Of a DNA stretch of 64,000 nucleotides, positions 24,169-34,979 are shown piece by piece. Position 1 is the stretch's first letter; the number at the start of each line of letters is the position of its first letter. The stretch is from Ipomoea triloba. Taxonomy: Eukaryota > Streptophyta > Magnoliopsida > Solanales > Convolvulaceae. The stretch lies in assembly GCF_003576645.1 (NCBI RefSeq), contig NC_044929.1, positions 6,747,239 through 6,811,238 of the forward strand. Reading direction: 5' to 3'. The position numbers and the translations under genes are program-made. The notes below the pieces were generated by a model. It saw only the letters and a list, made by a program, of their open reading frames with translations, ran no database searches and had not been told where the DNA came from.

Positions 24169-27100
24169 ATGGATTCTACCGTTTTGCCTGCTAATAACAA
24201 CGAGGATCAAGATATGGTTTTTGGAACTATTGGCATGAATGGCAATAATGTTGCACATTCTGATGCTCCGGTGAATTTTGGTTCGCAAACCGGTGGTGGC
24301 ATGCAAGGGTATCACCCTATGATGCAGGTACCTGTCTCGGTACCAAGTGGATCAGCTGAGAAACCAGAAAAGTTCAATGGGTTGAACTCGAATTTCAAGC
24401 GGTGGCAACAAAAGATGTTGTTTTATCTGGTAACTCTTGGCTTGGCAAGGTTCTTGAACGAGAATCCTCCTGAGATAAGGGAGAATGATGCTCAATCTGA
24501 GTATGTTGCAAATGCATGGAAGGATTCTGACTTCCTTTGCTGTAATTACATACTCAGCGGGTTGTCTGATGCGTTATACGATGTATATCGCAAATTTAAC
24601 ACAGCTAAAGAGTTGTGGAAAGCCTTAGATCACAAGTATAAAGACGAGGATTCCGGCTCAAAGAAATTTGTTGTTGGTCGATTCCTTGACTTTGAAATGG
24701 TTGATTCCAAGACCGTGCTTAGTCAAGTTGAAGATTTACAATTAATCTTTGACGAGATTCGTGACGAAGGCATGGTAGTGAGTGAAGCTTTCCAAGTGGC
24801 ATCTGTAATTCACTTGTTGCCTCCAGGTTGGAAAGACTTCAAGAATTACCTTAAGCATAAGCGAAAGGAAATGAACATGGATACTTTGGTCCAAAGATTA
24901 CGGGTTGAAGAACGTAATAGGAAAAATGATGGAAGAATTCCAATCATTGATGGTGTTAAAGCCAATGTTGTGGAGCACGGTAATAGCTCCAAGAAAGTCA
25001 AGAAGAACAAGCAGAAATTTGTTCACAAAGGAGGCGTTACCAAGACGAAGTTTCATGGTAAGTGCTTTAATTGTGGCAAGAATGGCCACAAGATATCTGA
25101 ATGCAGGGCTCCAAAGAAGAAGAATAAGAGTTCTGAAGCCTATGCTGTTGGAGAAAGCAGTCAGAAAGAGGCCGAGATCATCCTTTCGGCCATGGTTACT
25201 GAAGTGAACCTCGTGGGATCTGACCTGCGTGAGTGGTTTATCGACACCGGTGCAACAAGGCATATATGTTGCAACCGAGAGCTGTTTAGCACCTTTGAGA
25301 CCATTAGTGGTGAGAAAGTGTGGATGGGTAACTCTGCTTATTCTGCTGTGGAAGGAGTAGGCAAGGTGATTCTGAAGATGACTTCCGGGAAGGAACTAAC
25401 ATTGAACAATGTGCTGTATGTCCCGGAGCTGCGAAAGAATTTGGTGTCTGGCTCGTTGCTGAACAAGCATGGATTCCGTATGGTTTTTGAGTCAGATAAA
25501 GTAGTTTTATCTAAACAAGGAATGTTTGTTGGTAAAGGTTATGTAACTAATGGGCTTTTTAAGCTCAATGTATTGCCTATTATCATGAATAAAAGCAAAG
25601 TTAATTCTGTTTACTTGCTTGAGTCTTCTAATTTGTGGCATGGTAGACTAGGTCATGTTAATTTTAATTCTATACGTAGATTAATTAGCATGAACCACAT
25701 TCCTATGTTTCAAATTAACACAAATAATAAATGTGAAATTTGTGTTGAGGCAAAATTAACTAAGACACCTTTCAAATTGGTTGAAAGGCAAACTGAGCCA
25801 CTTGAATTAATTCATAGTGATTTGTGTGATTTTAAATCGATACAAACCAAAGGTGGTAATAAATATTTTATCACATTTATCGATGATAGCACACGTTATT
25901 GCTATGTATATTTGCTCAAAAGCAAAGATGAAGCTTTAGAGAAATTCAATCTTTACAAGAATGAAGTAGAAAACCAACTTAATCGTAGGATTAAGAAGTT
26001 TAGAAGCGATAGAGGTGGTGAGTATGAAGCACCTATCGGTGACTTCTGCGCAAGTGTAGGTATCATACATGAGCGTACGGCACCTTATGCACCTCAATCA
26101 AATGGAGTTGCCGAACGAAAGAATCGTACATTGAAAGATATGATGAATGCAATGCTTATAAGTTCGGGCCTACCTCAAAACATGTGGGGTGAGGCAATTT
26201 TGACAAGTAATTACCTTTTAAATAAGGTACCCCACAAGAAGCTCGATAAGACTCCTTATGAGCTGTGGAAAGGTAGAAAACCTTCCTACCAATACCTTAA
26301 AGTGTGGGGGTGTCTTGCAAAAGTTTTGGTTCCAACACCAAAGAAAATAAAGATAGGTCCTAAAACAGTAGACTGTATCTTTATTGGCTATGCACGTAAT
26401 AGTAGTGCTTACCGATTCTTAGTACACGAGTCTCATAATCCAGATGTACATAAGAATACGATAATAGAATCGAGGAATGCTTGGTTCTTCGAAAATATAT
26501 TTCCTTGTAGGTCAAACAAGGGACTTAGTACGTCAAAATGGACGTTTGACGATAATGATCATGGGAATTCTGGAAAAGAACTCGAGTTCGAGCCTAGACG
26601 TAGTAAACGAGCAAGAATTGAAAAGTCATTTGGTCCAGATTTTCTAAATTATTTGTTAGAATATGACTTTAGTACTTTAACTTGCTTATCAGAAAATGAA
26701 CCAGATTTTCTAACTTGTTTGTTAGAAAATGAGCCTCGAACTTATGCAGAAGCTGTGACTTCTACAGAAGGACCAATGTGGAAAGAAGCTATAAAAAGTG
26801 AGGTGGATTCTATTTTACAGAATCATACTTGGGAACTTGTTGATCTTCCTCCAGGTAGTAAACCCTTAGGATCCAAGTGGGTTTTTAAAAGAAAGATGAA
26901 ACCGGATGGTTCTATCGACAAGTATAAGGCTAGACTTGTAATTAAAGGTTACAAGCAACGAGAGGGCCTTGATTATTTTGACACGTATTCTCCCGTGATG
27001 AGAATAAATTCCATTAGGATAATACTTGCCATAGCCGCATTGCGGAATTTGGAAGTTCATCAAATGGATGTGAAAACAGCTTTCTTAAATGGCGAGTTAG

Positions 27101-28272
27101 ATGAAGAAATCTATATGGAACAACCCGAAGGGTTTGTTGTTTCCGGACAAGAAAAGAAAGTGTGTAGATTGGTTAAATCGCTATATGGTTTAAAACAGGC
27201 TCCTAAACAATGGCACGAGAAGTTTGACCATGCGATGTTAACAAATGGATTTAAAATAAACGAAAGTGACAAGTGTGTCTATGTTAAAGAAACAATAGAC
27301 GGTTATGCCATTCTCTGTTTATACGTAGATGATATACTCATCGTTGGTAGTAATGATCGTATGATCAAATCTACTAAAAATATGTTAAATATGAGATTTG
27401 ACATGAAGGATATGGGTTTGGCTGATTTAATTCTCGGGATTAACATCATTAGAAGACCTGATGGTCTTATGTTAAGTCAAACTCATTATGTTGATAAAAT
27501 CCTTGAAAAATTTAACAAGGATGATAATCAAATGGCTAAGACACCATTTGATATAAATATTGGACTAACCAAAAATCAAGGAGAGTGTATTTTTCAAGTA
27601 GAATATGCTCGAATTATTGGTAGTTTAATGTATCTAATGAGTTGTACTAGGCCAGATATTGCCTTTGCAGTTAGTAAACTCAGTAGATATACAAGTAATC
27701 CTGGTAAAATGCACTGGAATGCAATTATAAGGGTTATGAGATATTTAAGATATACTCGTGACCTAGGACTGCACTATACAAGATATCCTGCTGTACTTGA
27801 GGGTTACAGCGACGCTAATTGGATAGCGGATATCAAGGATTCTAAGTCCACGAGTGGCTACGTGTTTACGTTAGCCGGTGCAGCTGTTTCATGGAAATCC
27901 TCGAAACAAACCTTGATAGCTAGATCCACGATGGAATCTGAGCTAATAGCCTTAGACAAATGTTGTGAAGAGGCTGAATGGCTACACCATTTTCTCGAGG
28001 ATATTTCTTGTTGGGAAAAACCTGTACCTCCTATCTGTGTGCATTGTGATAGTCAAGCTGCAATTAGTAGGGTACAGAGTAATATATACAATGGTAAGTC
28101 TAGACATATACGTCGTAGACATAATACCATTAAACAACTTCTCACAACCGGTGTTGTCTCTGTTGATTTTGTAAAATCAAAAGACAACATAGCGGATCCG
28201 CTAACCAAAGGGTTAAATAAAGAGTTGTTAGAAAAGTTGATACGAGGAATGGGATTAAAGCCCTTGGATTGA
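24169..28272 (+). CDS. Ty1/copia Gag-Pol polyprotein (intact)
   Basis: The open frame runs without a break from 24025 (inside the LTR) to TGA 28272. I take ATG 24169, just past the LTR, as the start, giving 1367 aa. Numbered from 24025, the features are: Gag (UBN2-type) about 90-320; zinc knuckle [14 protein letters not shown] ~346-359; protease [11 protein letters not shown] with Asp ~407; integrase zinc region (WHGRLGH ~537, CEICVEAKL); integrase core with D ~599, D 662 and E 697; reverse transcriptase from ~935 with YVDD at 1100-1103; RNase H from ~1260 ([15 protein letters not shown]). All catalytic motifs are present. The 33-bp triplicated segment between integrase and RT (26635-26733) is unusual. 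No stop separates gag from pol, as is common for plant copia elements. Confidence 0.96.
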   Translation: MDSTVLPANNNEDQDMVFGTIGMNGNNVAHSDAPVNFGSQTGGGMQGYHPMMQVPVSVPSGSAEKPEKFNGLNSNFKRWQQKMLFYLVTLGLARFLNENPPEIRENDAQSEYVANAWKDSDFLCCNYILSGLSDALYDVYRKFNTAKELWKALDHKYKDEDSGSKKFVVGRFLDFEMVDSKTVLSQVEDLQLIFDEIRDEGMVVSEAFQVASVIHLLPPGWKDFKNYLKHKRKEMNMDTLVQRLRVEERNRKNDGRIPIIDGVKANVVEHGNSSKKVKKNKQKFVHKGGVTKTKFHGKCFNCGKNGHKISECRAPKKKNKSSEAYAVGESSQKEAEIILSAMVTEVNLVGSDLREWFIDTGATRHICCNRELFSTFETISGEKVWMGNSAYSAVEGVGKVILKMTSGKELTLNNVLYVPELRKNLVSGSLLNKHGFRMVFESDKVVLSKQGMFVGKGYVTNGLFKLNVLPIIMNKSKVNSVYLLESSNLWHGRLGHVNFNSIRRLISMNHIPMFQINTNNKCEICVEAKLTKTPFKLVERQTEPLELIHSDLCDFKSIQTKGGNKYFITFIDDSTRYCYVYLLKSKDEALEKFNLYKNEVENQLNRRIKKFRSDRGGEYEAPIGDFCASVGIIHERTAPYAPQSNGVAERKNRTLKDMMNAMLISSGLPQNMWGEAILTSNYLLNKVPHKKLDKTPYELWKGRKPSYQYLKVWGCLAKVLVPTPKKIKIGPKTVDCIFIGYARNSSAYRFLVHESHNPDVHKNTIIESRNAWFFENIFPCRSNKGLSTSKWTFDDNDHGNSGKELEFEPRRSKRARIEKSFGPDFLNYLLEYDFSTLTCLSENEPDFLTCLLENEPRTYAEAVTSTEGPMWKEAIKSEVDSILQNHTWELVDLPPGSKPLGSKWVFKRKMKPDGSIDKYKARLVIKGYKQREGLDYFDTYSPVMRINSIRIILAIAALRNLEVHQMDVKTAFLNGELDEEIYMEQPEGFVVSGQEKKVCRLVKSLYGLKQAPKQWHEKFDHAMLTNGFKINESDKCVYVKETIDGYAILCLYVDDILIVGSNDRMIKSTKNMLNMRFDMKDMGLADLILGINIIRRPDGLMLSQTHYVDKILEKFNKDDNQMAKTPFDINIGLTKNQGECIFQVEYARIIGSLMYLMSCTRPDIAFAVSKLSRYTSNPGKMHWNAIIRVMRYLRYTRDLGLHYTRYPAVLEGYSDANWIADIKDSKSTSGYVFTLAGAAVSWKSSKQTLIARSTMESELIALDKCCEEAEWLHHFLEDISCWEKPVPPICVHCDSQAAISRVQSNIYNGKSRHIRRRHNTIKQLLTTGVVSVDFVKSKDNIADPLTKGLNKELLEKLIRGMGLKPLD

Positions 28273-28825
28273 AAAATTCTATAGTGGATACCCAACCTAG
28301 CTGGCACCTAGGTTCAATGGGACAACTAAATTGTAGAATGAATTGTGTCACTGTGGGGGTCTCGAACTCCTACCTTTTCCTCGTAGAACAGTGACTCCTG
28401 TATGAGGCTAGCACGTAGATGCTTTAATGATTCGAATGCCTGTGGACATATATGAGTATGCAGGATACTCGGAAAAGAATCACCTATGTTAGAGAGAAGT
28501 GAGAGTCGCTTCAAAGGAGAATTGATAGGGCTCAATTCTTTAGAAACTCTCGCAGAACCAGGAACGGTGACCCACGACCAAAACGGGCACACTCATAAGA
28601 ACAGAACGAGGTTAGAAGGTTTCTGTGTGAGATATGTCATCGTCTACACAAACGACTGTCGGTTCAAAGACATCGCGTTCTACCAGACAGTCAGTAGAGT
28701 AATATATCTTTACAAGGGAAGGTTCAAAGGGTAACACCTACCTATCCTATGCAGGAATCTTCCTTAGAACACAATTCTGTCTCCTAGTCAGTTTCGAAAT
28801 CAATTTTTTCATTCATGTGGGGGAT
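28273..28825 (+). other. Copia 3' untranslated region and polypurine tract
   Basis: About 550 non-coding bases lie between the gag-pol stop and the right LTR, longer than in many copia elements. The last bases before the LTR (about 28816-28825, tgtgggggat) are the polypurine tract used to prime plus-strand DNA. No envelope-like frame is visible. Confidence 0.75.
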
Positions 28826-29629
28826 TGTTGGATAATATTGCATTTTAAGTGACTATTTTATGGTATAAAATATGGAAATTCACTTCCAATTTAATTGGGT
28901 TAAAGTGGATTTGACTCCGTAGGAGAAATTAATATTTTGTATTCATAAAGTAGAAAATGGGTGAATGAGAAATTGATTCTCAAAATGTACCTATTGTTCA
29001 TCTTAATAATGTTATATTATTATTTTATTATATATTATTTACCGCCCCATTATGTTTGGTTAGCAGCCCATATTCAATTTTTTTATTATTATTGTTTGTA
29101 ATGGGTAAGTTAGGTTAGTGCACTAATCCTTGTTTTGCCTGACTTTCTTTCCCTATATAAGGGAGTGCAATACGTGGAGATTAGCACACAACAGAAAGAG
29201 AATTCAAAAACAAAGCTTTAAACCATTTGTTCCCCCCTTTCCATTTCGGCAGTAGGCATAGTTAGTATAATAGAAATAAACAATCTTACTTGGGTTTATT
29301 CTATTATTACTATTCTTTGTCCAATTCCTGACAACTCTTATTTTAGGAGTATTGTTTAGCCATACTCTACATAAAATTGTGTTCTACCTTTGTTTCTAGT
29401 TCGCCGGGTCTATTTTATTGAGTGCTCAATAATTAGATCGAAATTCGTTTTATCCTGGGAAACCTAGGCTACAACGCTCCTAGCACTTTTGGAAGGTAGC
29501 AAATAAGGTTTTAAGGATAGTGTGGATAACACACGACTCGAATTTACAACCTCCTAAAATACCTCTTTATCCTTCGTTGTTTTTTTGTTGTTTTTCCCAA
29601 GTCATCTTTTCTCATACTATCTCCTTTCA
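28826..29629 (+). repeat. Right LTR of the copia element
   Basis: 804 bp. Compared with the left LTR I count three substitutions (ctctgt/ctccgt, attcgt/atacgt, aacca/aaaca) and one extra T in each of two T-runs. It is followed by the ccaag duplication at 29630-29634. Confidence 0.97.
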
Positions 29630-30110
29630 CCAAGAAGTTCAGTATATTCAGCTCCACACTACCCAGCCCCTCCCATGGCTCTAATAGCTTACACACTAGA
29701 AAACGATTATCGAATGCCTAAGAACTCTCATACAAAACCTAGCGTATGTCGCCCTCATTGAAAAAATCAAAGAGAAACGAGTTGGCCTAAACCTCAAAAA
29801 CCTTAACCCCCAACAACGGACACCAAACTAAGGCAAAAACATTACGCATGATGTCGAACTTAACCGACCAATCAGTCAACAGCCTCCTCGCAACCGCACA
29901 AACCTCTTGTTGAGTTCTGGTAGCCGCCGACGAGTCACCCCCACCCTCTAAACGTAAACCCTCCTCATTTGCCACCAGGGATATATCAGCCCACCAGTTA
30001 GCCAAATCCTCTATTTGAACACAATAGAAATCGACTAGCAACGATTGGACGAAACAAAACATAAACAATGATAAAACCCCAAGAAACCACGGAGGGAAAA
30101 AGTCTAGAAC
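29630..30110 (-). pseudogene. Old LINE, part 2: ORF1 N-terminus (DUF4283)
   Basis: On the minus strand the frame 30068-29787 reads IEDLANWWADISL, then VCAVARRLLTDWSVKFDIMR and FALVWCPLLGVKVFEV, a clear DUF4283 start. It continues with stops to 29630 (FNEGDIR, LLEPWEGLG). It joins in order with the ORF1 tail at 23331, so the copia element split one LINE copy. Confidence 0.75.
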
Positions 30111-30161
30111 CCTAGAGAGAAAAACGTGCTTGGAGAGGTGTTGTTAATAACATCATTATAT

Positions 30162-30357
30162 AACTCAGTGGGGTAGCTCAAAGTGGCAAGTGAGCTCTCT
30201 TTGTGGGGAGGAATTTCGGGAGAACCTGGGTTCAATTCCCACAAGTGACGATTCCCCCTGGGCCAGCTCCTGTGTCTCTCGGAGCGAACGTGGGTGGACC
30301 CCGGACCGTTAAACGGACGGAGAGAAAGACCCTGTCAATTTACCAAAAAAAAAAAAT
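30162..30357 (+). mobile_element. SINE with 15-bp target-site duplication
   Basis: A tRNA-derived SINE. The A-box-like part is ggtagctcaaagtgg, the B box is gggttcaattccc about 60 bases later, and the body (gggtggaccccggaccgtta) is followed by a poly-A tail. The exact 15-bp direct repeat ataacatcattatat flanks it at 30147-30161 and 30358-30372. The intact duplication shows that both ends are real. Confidence 0.88.
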
Positions 30358-30415
30358 ATAACATCATTATATTGAAATACAATTTATAGTGATTCTCATG
30401 ATTATTTTTATTTAG

Positions 30416-30495
30416 GATTAGTTATTGGCCTGATTAGTGTACGTCTTAAGATTATGATTAGTTATTGGCCTGATTAGTGTACGTCTTAAGATTAT
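30416..30495. repeat. 40-bp tandem duplication
   Basis: The unit gattagttattggcctgat... is present twice, back to back and identical (30416-30455 and 30456-30495). It follows the SINE by about 45 bases. Confidence 0.95.
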
Positions 30496-30587
30496 GTTAT
30501 TAGAATGTTAGTTTTAGTTCACAATGTTGTAGATCAACAAATCAGCTAGTTTAAGGGTGTGGGATTCCATCCCCCTTATTGTATTTA

Positions 30588-31425
30588 CTAGTTTTTTTCT
30601 AGGTGCTTTGCGCGAAGACTTGTGCCCAATATTTCAACCCAATTAGTAAATCATTTTGAAATAGATATAATGCGTTTTTTTTAGTTGTCGAAGTTTCATA
30701 GATATTCGAGTAAAATTTTTGTTGTGTATGTATTTGAAATTAACACAAGAAATTCAAATTCATTGTGATAAATATATTCCACTGTAATTTTAAGGGTATT
30801 CAATGTTGTATTACAACTTTTTTGTCTTTGAAAATGAATAAAATTTGTTTAAATGTAGTCTTCTTCTAATTAGAGATATATCCCTTATAAATTCATATTC
30901 ATATATGGATATACATATTACTTGATTTCAACTATCTCAATTTAACAACTATCACCGATTGATATCTAAAAAATTTTGTCTCAATTCAACTGCAAATACA
31001 TTTATGTTGCTGCTCATTTATAATATTAATATTTTTTAAATATAATAGTGTGCGTGTGTGTGTATATATATATATATATATTTATTTATTTATTTATAAT
31101 TGTAGAATCCATTTTAATATTATTGAAGTAAGAATTATAGAAATGATAAATTACTAAATATAACTATGGTAATATTTAATTAAAATCTAAATGAATTCAA
31201 ACTTACCATTGAAGAGTGTAAGAAAAAATATTGTGTATGTATGTGCATGATAATTATAATGTGAAAAGATAACAGAAGTCATAACGGTAGGGATATTTTT
31301 GTCCAAAAAATTATGTAGTATAATTTTTATAGCATAAGATACAACAAAAATTAACAGAAAAAGCGGACATAAACTAAGGGTATAACCTGGATTGAAACTT
31401 ATTATGTTTTTATTTATATATTAGA
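30588..31425 (-). mobile_element. Candidate non-autonomous Helitron, 838 bp
   Basis: On the minus strand it would start at 31425 with TCTAATATATAAATAAAAAC after an A. It would end at 30588 with CTAG before a T, with a weak hairpin (cgcgcaaagcacc) about 15-20 bases inside. These are Helitron end rules (A-TC...CTRR-T), but each is short and the hairpin is imperfect. No Rep/helicase is encoded. Confidence 0.4.
31048..31098. repeat. GT/TA/ATTT compound microsatellite
   Basis: gtgtgcgtgtgtgtg, then (ta)n, then (ttta)n repeats. Confidence 0.85.
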
Positions 31426-31726
31426 TATGCTTTAATTTCTAGTTATTGAAATTTCGTTTTTACTTTCAAAAAAGAAAGAAAACTTTTACGTTCTTATTTT
31501 CTTGTACATTTATAAATTCTTTTAAATTTTATATTTCTTCTTTGCTTATGATATATGGCTTATTTCTATTATCTTTTCTCTTTATAAGTTACTTTTCTTT
31601 ATTAGGCAAATATTCAATCATGCACAATATTTGGCTAGTAATACATGTAAATGTACAATATAATGTTTTGGAGACAACACATTATTACATTAAGTGTATA
31701 ATTAATTCAAAGTTGATCATTTATTA

Positions 31727-31978
31727 TTTCCCCTATCCCATTTTACATGTATTGTTTAATATTTATTGGTCAAATCAATTTTTTCTACTTATTTTCTTTA
31801 GTATCTTTTTTATAGTTTTAAAATTTTAATTTTTGTGTTTATTTGTACTTTTATGGTAGTTTTTAAATATATAAATTTAATATACAAATTCTAAACATAA
31901 TATTATGAAAAAATAATTATAAATAATTTTAGTCAAGTCTCATTAACTGAATCAAATTATTAAATGAGACGAAGGGGA
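31727..31978. mobile_element. Stowaway-like MITE, copy 2
   Basis: It begins tttcccctatcccatttta and ends gagacgaaggggat, flanked by TA. The interior aattttagtcaagtctcatta matches the copy at 12518-12782. Confidence 0.55.
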
Positions 31979-32506
31979 TATTAATTTGGGGTGGAATATT
32001 GCTTATGTGCAGTTACTATCACTTTGTAAGTTTGTAACACCTACATATTCTCTTGTGTTTACATTATTTTTCATGTTATTTGATATTTTACATTGCCAGA
32101 TAGGATACCTAATTGATATTAAAAAAAAAAAATGCAATTGTCACGACACATGAATTAGTGAACTATTGAGGTGTTACTTTGAATACTTTTATACATTAAA
32201 CCTTCCGGGCCCAACGAGTGGAATTCTCAATTGGGCTTCAATCTCTATTGGGCCAATAATCATAATACTAAATTAGGAGTATCTTAATAAGATTATAGTT
32301 GATGAATTATATACATGATATTTTATAACAATCATTATGCCGTGGATCAGTGATATAAAATTTATCATTAGTAAATTAAATGTTCATTTTTAGTTTATCA
32401 AAGATTTGTATTTAAATATATTATCTAAAAATAAAAATAAAATTAAATATATTAAAAATAAACATTTTTTCCGACACATAGTGTAATTTGTAATTTTATA
32501 TAAGTA
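31979..32506. other. AT-rich spacer, no gene
   Basis: Only very short open frames and A/T runs are seen. Nothing to annotate. Confidence 0.5.
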
Positions 32507-34083
32507 CTAGTTTTATACGCGCATTGCGCGAATGGGTTAATGCACAATGTTTATATTTAATTAAATATTTAAAAGTATATCAATGCAAGATTATATAGGA
32601 GAAGTTTATACATGGGTAATTGAACGTCGAATTTTTTTTTATTTAAATATCTGACTCAAAGTATTTGAATCCAAGATAATATAGAAAATTCATTATAATT
32701 ATTACTAAAATAAATGTTTGCAACTTTGTAAAATCAATAGTCTACAAATGATAGTCTAAATAAATACAACTTTTAATTTGAATTTTTCTAAATGTTCTTA
32801 ATTCTCTTTTAAGTAACATTGTCATTGTCTTCATCTTTACTATCTGTTCTCTTCCTTTTTGTTGGTAGTGTGTTATTTGCAATTCGGTTATTGTTGGTAG
32901 CATAGATGGCAATGTCATGCAATGAGATTATGATATAGGAGCTATGAACTTTTCTTTAGGTGTTCTGCTTGGGGTTCATTTGGTTTAACCATTATTGTTG
33001 AATGACTTATTGTGGATAAAAAAAATCCCTAGTTTAAGAAAAAAGATTAAATAAATTAATAAAAATTTGAAAATTTAAAATATTATGTATTCTAAAGATA
33101 TTAAAAGGTAGTTTCTCGCTTCAATTTGCTGGGTTATGGATGGGTTATTTGATTACTTTCATTGTCAACAAATCTCCCAAGTAGTTAATATGATTGGTTT
33201 CAAACTATTCTTTTTTATTTTTTTATGGTATTAAAGAAATATATATGTACTCCGTATCATTTTTTGGTGTAACTGCTAATTTATTTAATCGAATAAGAGT
33301 AAAATAGAGTGATGCCGCTTCAATTTGTTGGGTTATTATTTGAGTACTCTCTTTGTCAACCAATCCCCAAGTAGTTAATATAATTAGCTTCAAATTATTT
33401 TAATTTTTTTTCATAGTATTAATAAAATACTTGGTAAATAAATATATAACATTATTTTGTACTATAACTTTGATATTTAATTACAAGCTATTGTAAAAAT
33501 AAGATAATGGACAATGTAATGAATATCAATTGATAAATTTGAATGTAAAGAATCTTTGCATGAGAGAAAATAAAGACAATATAACTAATGAAATTATTTA
33601 TCTTATTTAATTTAATTTTTTGATAATGAATAAATTTTTCAAAAAAAGGTATTGTAGACACATAATTATAAATTAAAGAAATACATATGTATCATTTTTT
33701 GTTGTAGCTACTAATTTATTTAATTTAATAAGAGTAAAATAGAGTAAGAAACTTAATTATGTCAAATTTGATTGAGATGAGGTTCGAACCTAAGACCTTT
33801 CTTATAGAAATTAATGGGTAAGTTAAAAGTTAACGGAATATTAACGGAGAAGATAATATTTAACGAAAAACTTAACGGATAATCATAAAAGTATGGTTAA
33901 ATTAGGTATTCTCAAAAATGGTTAAATTAGGTAATCTCTATTAATAATATTAATATGAATTATCTTAACCATCTATTCGATTAAATAATTCATCTGAACC
34001 ATCCATTTGATTAAATAATTTGACCGCCATTTTTTCTACCCATTTTTGGCCTAACTCTCTTTGGCTCTTATTAGCATAGTAGA
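32507..34083 (-). mobile_element. Non-autonomous Helitron, 1577 bp
   Basis: On the minus strand the element begins at 34083 with TCTACTATGCTAATAAGAG, directly after an A. It ends at 32507 with CTAG, directly before a T. The palindrome cgcgcattgcgcg lies just inside the 3' end (TATAAAA spacer). These are the three Helitron hallmarks: 5' TC, a short GC-rich hairpin before a 3' CTRR, and insertion between A and T. No Rep-helicase frame is present, so it would depend on a partner. The interior has a duplicated ~190-bp block (from about 33113 and 33312) and a third partial copy near 33676-33750. Confidence 0.75.
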
Positions 34084-34527
34084 TATAATTTATGAATATT
34101 TCTACAACACAATAACAAAAAAGTATCAAGTTACAACTAGAAATGGGCAGTAGCCTTTTTTGTAAATAACTTTAATTCTATTTAGAAATCATGGTTTTGT
34201 TGGGACCGAGTTTACCATAAATCGGGTATGAAAATATATAACGGGGGTAAGAAAATAGTAGTATTATTGCTCGGGGGCTAGACCCAAAATAATGCGTACA
34301 AAGTTTCAGATACTGGCCCAAAACGGCGGGCCAGATAATAAATAAATAATACAAGTTATAGCCTAATGAATGGACTAAGAATAATATCGTACCTACTGTT
34401 AGGAACACATACCACTAGACCAAGAGATTAAGTGAACCAAGTAATGATGTCTTAAAGTGAGGGAAGGGTACCTTATATAGTGTTGACAAATGTATGACAT
34501 CAACCAGCCTTTAATCTTAGCCATACA
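34084..34527. other. Spacer between Helitron and hAT MITE
   Basis: No gene. It contains ordinary AT-rich sequence and the left target duplication gccataca (34520-34527) of the next element. Confidence 0.5.
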
Positions 34528-34971
34528 CATGGTTGCAATAGGCGCTAATCGGACGGTAAACAGCGCCTAGCACCTAAGCGTTTTAGGCGGCACCTAGGCG
34601 GTTCTAAGCGGCGACCTATAAAAACAAAAAAATAATTCATTTGTGTGGGTGTATGTCATATATTATATTATATATATTATAAATATATCTTTTACTTCTC
34701 TTACTTATATAAATAAATAAATTTAAATATATATATAAATATAATAATAAAATTAACAAGGTTGTCTCGCTCGAGTTAACTCGGCTAACTCTGCTGAGTT
34801 GGCGAGTTAACTCGGCCAAATTCGGCCTAGTCGGTCGCCAACTCGGCCCAGTCGTTCGAGTTAGACGCTAGGCGGCCTCCTAAGCGGCCGGCCACCTTGG
34901 CGGACGCCTAGCGAGCAATTCGCCTCGGTCTAGGAGCGCCTAGCGCCTAGGCGGGGATTTTTGCAACAGTG
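34528..34971. mobile_element. GC-rich hAT-type MITE, 444 bp, 8-bp TSD
   Basis: The ends are short inverted repeats (catggttgcaa at the left; cactgttgcaaa on the minus strand at the right). Arms are rich in cctaggcg/ctaggcgg repeats, and the centre is a TA-rich hinge. An exact 8-bp duplication gccataca flanks it (34520-34527, 34972-34979), the size hAT transposase makes. No coding capacity. Confidence 0.85.
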
Positions 34972-34979
34972 GCCATACA

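Larger units (their letters stand above)
23332..29629 (+). mobile_element. Intact Ty1/copia LTR retrotransposon (6.3 kb)
   Basis: Two long terminal repeats (802 and 804 bp, both TG...CA) enclose one uninterrupted gag-pol frame with the order Gag, protease, integrase, reverse transcriptase, RNase H. That order defines Ty1/copia. A purine-rich tract (tgtgggggat) sits directly before the right LTR. The element is flanked by ccaag on both sides and interrupts a LINE remnant. The LTRs differ by only 3 substitutions and 2 one-base indels, so insertion was recent. The usual initiator-Met-tRNA primer site is not visible after the left LTR (see findings). Confidence 0.97.

Noticed and set aside
24898..25263. 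Minus-strand 121-codon frame inside copia gag
   Set aside because: Shadow of the gag-pol frame on the opposite strand.
28486..28734. 82-codon frame in the copia 3' untranslated region
   Set aside because: No similarity to envelope-like or other known third frames, and too short to support an extra gene.
31446..31829. 127-codon plus frame with membrane-like composition
   Set aside because: Extremely AT-rich and overlaps the Stowaway-like MITE; no start context or family similarity seen.
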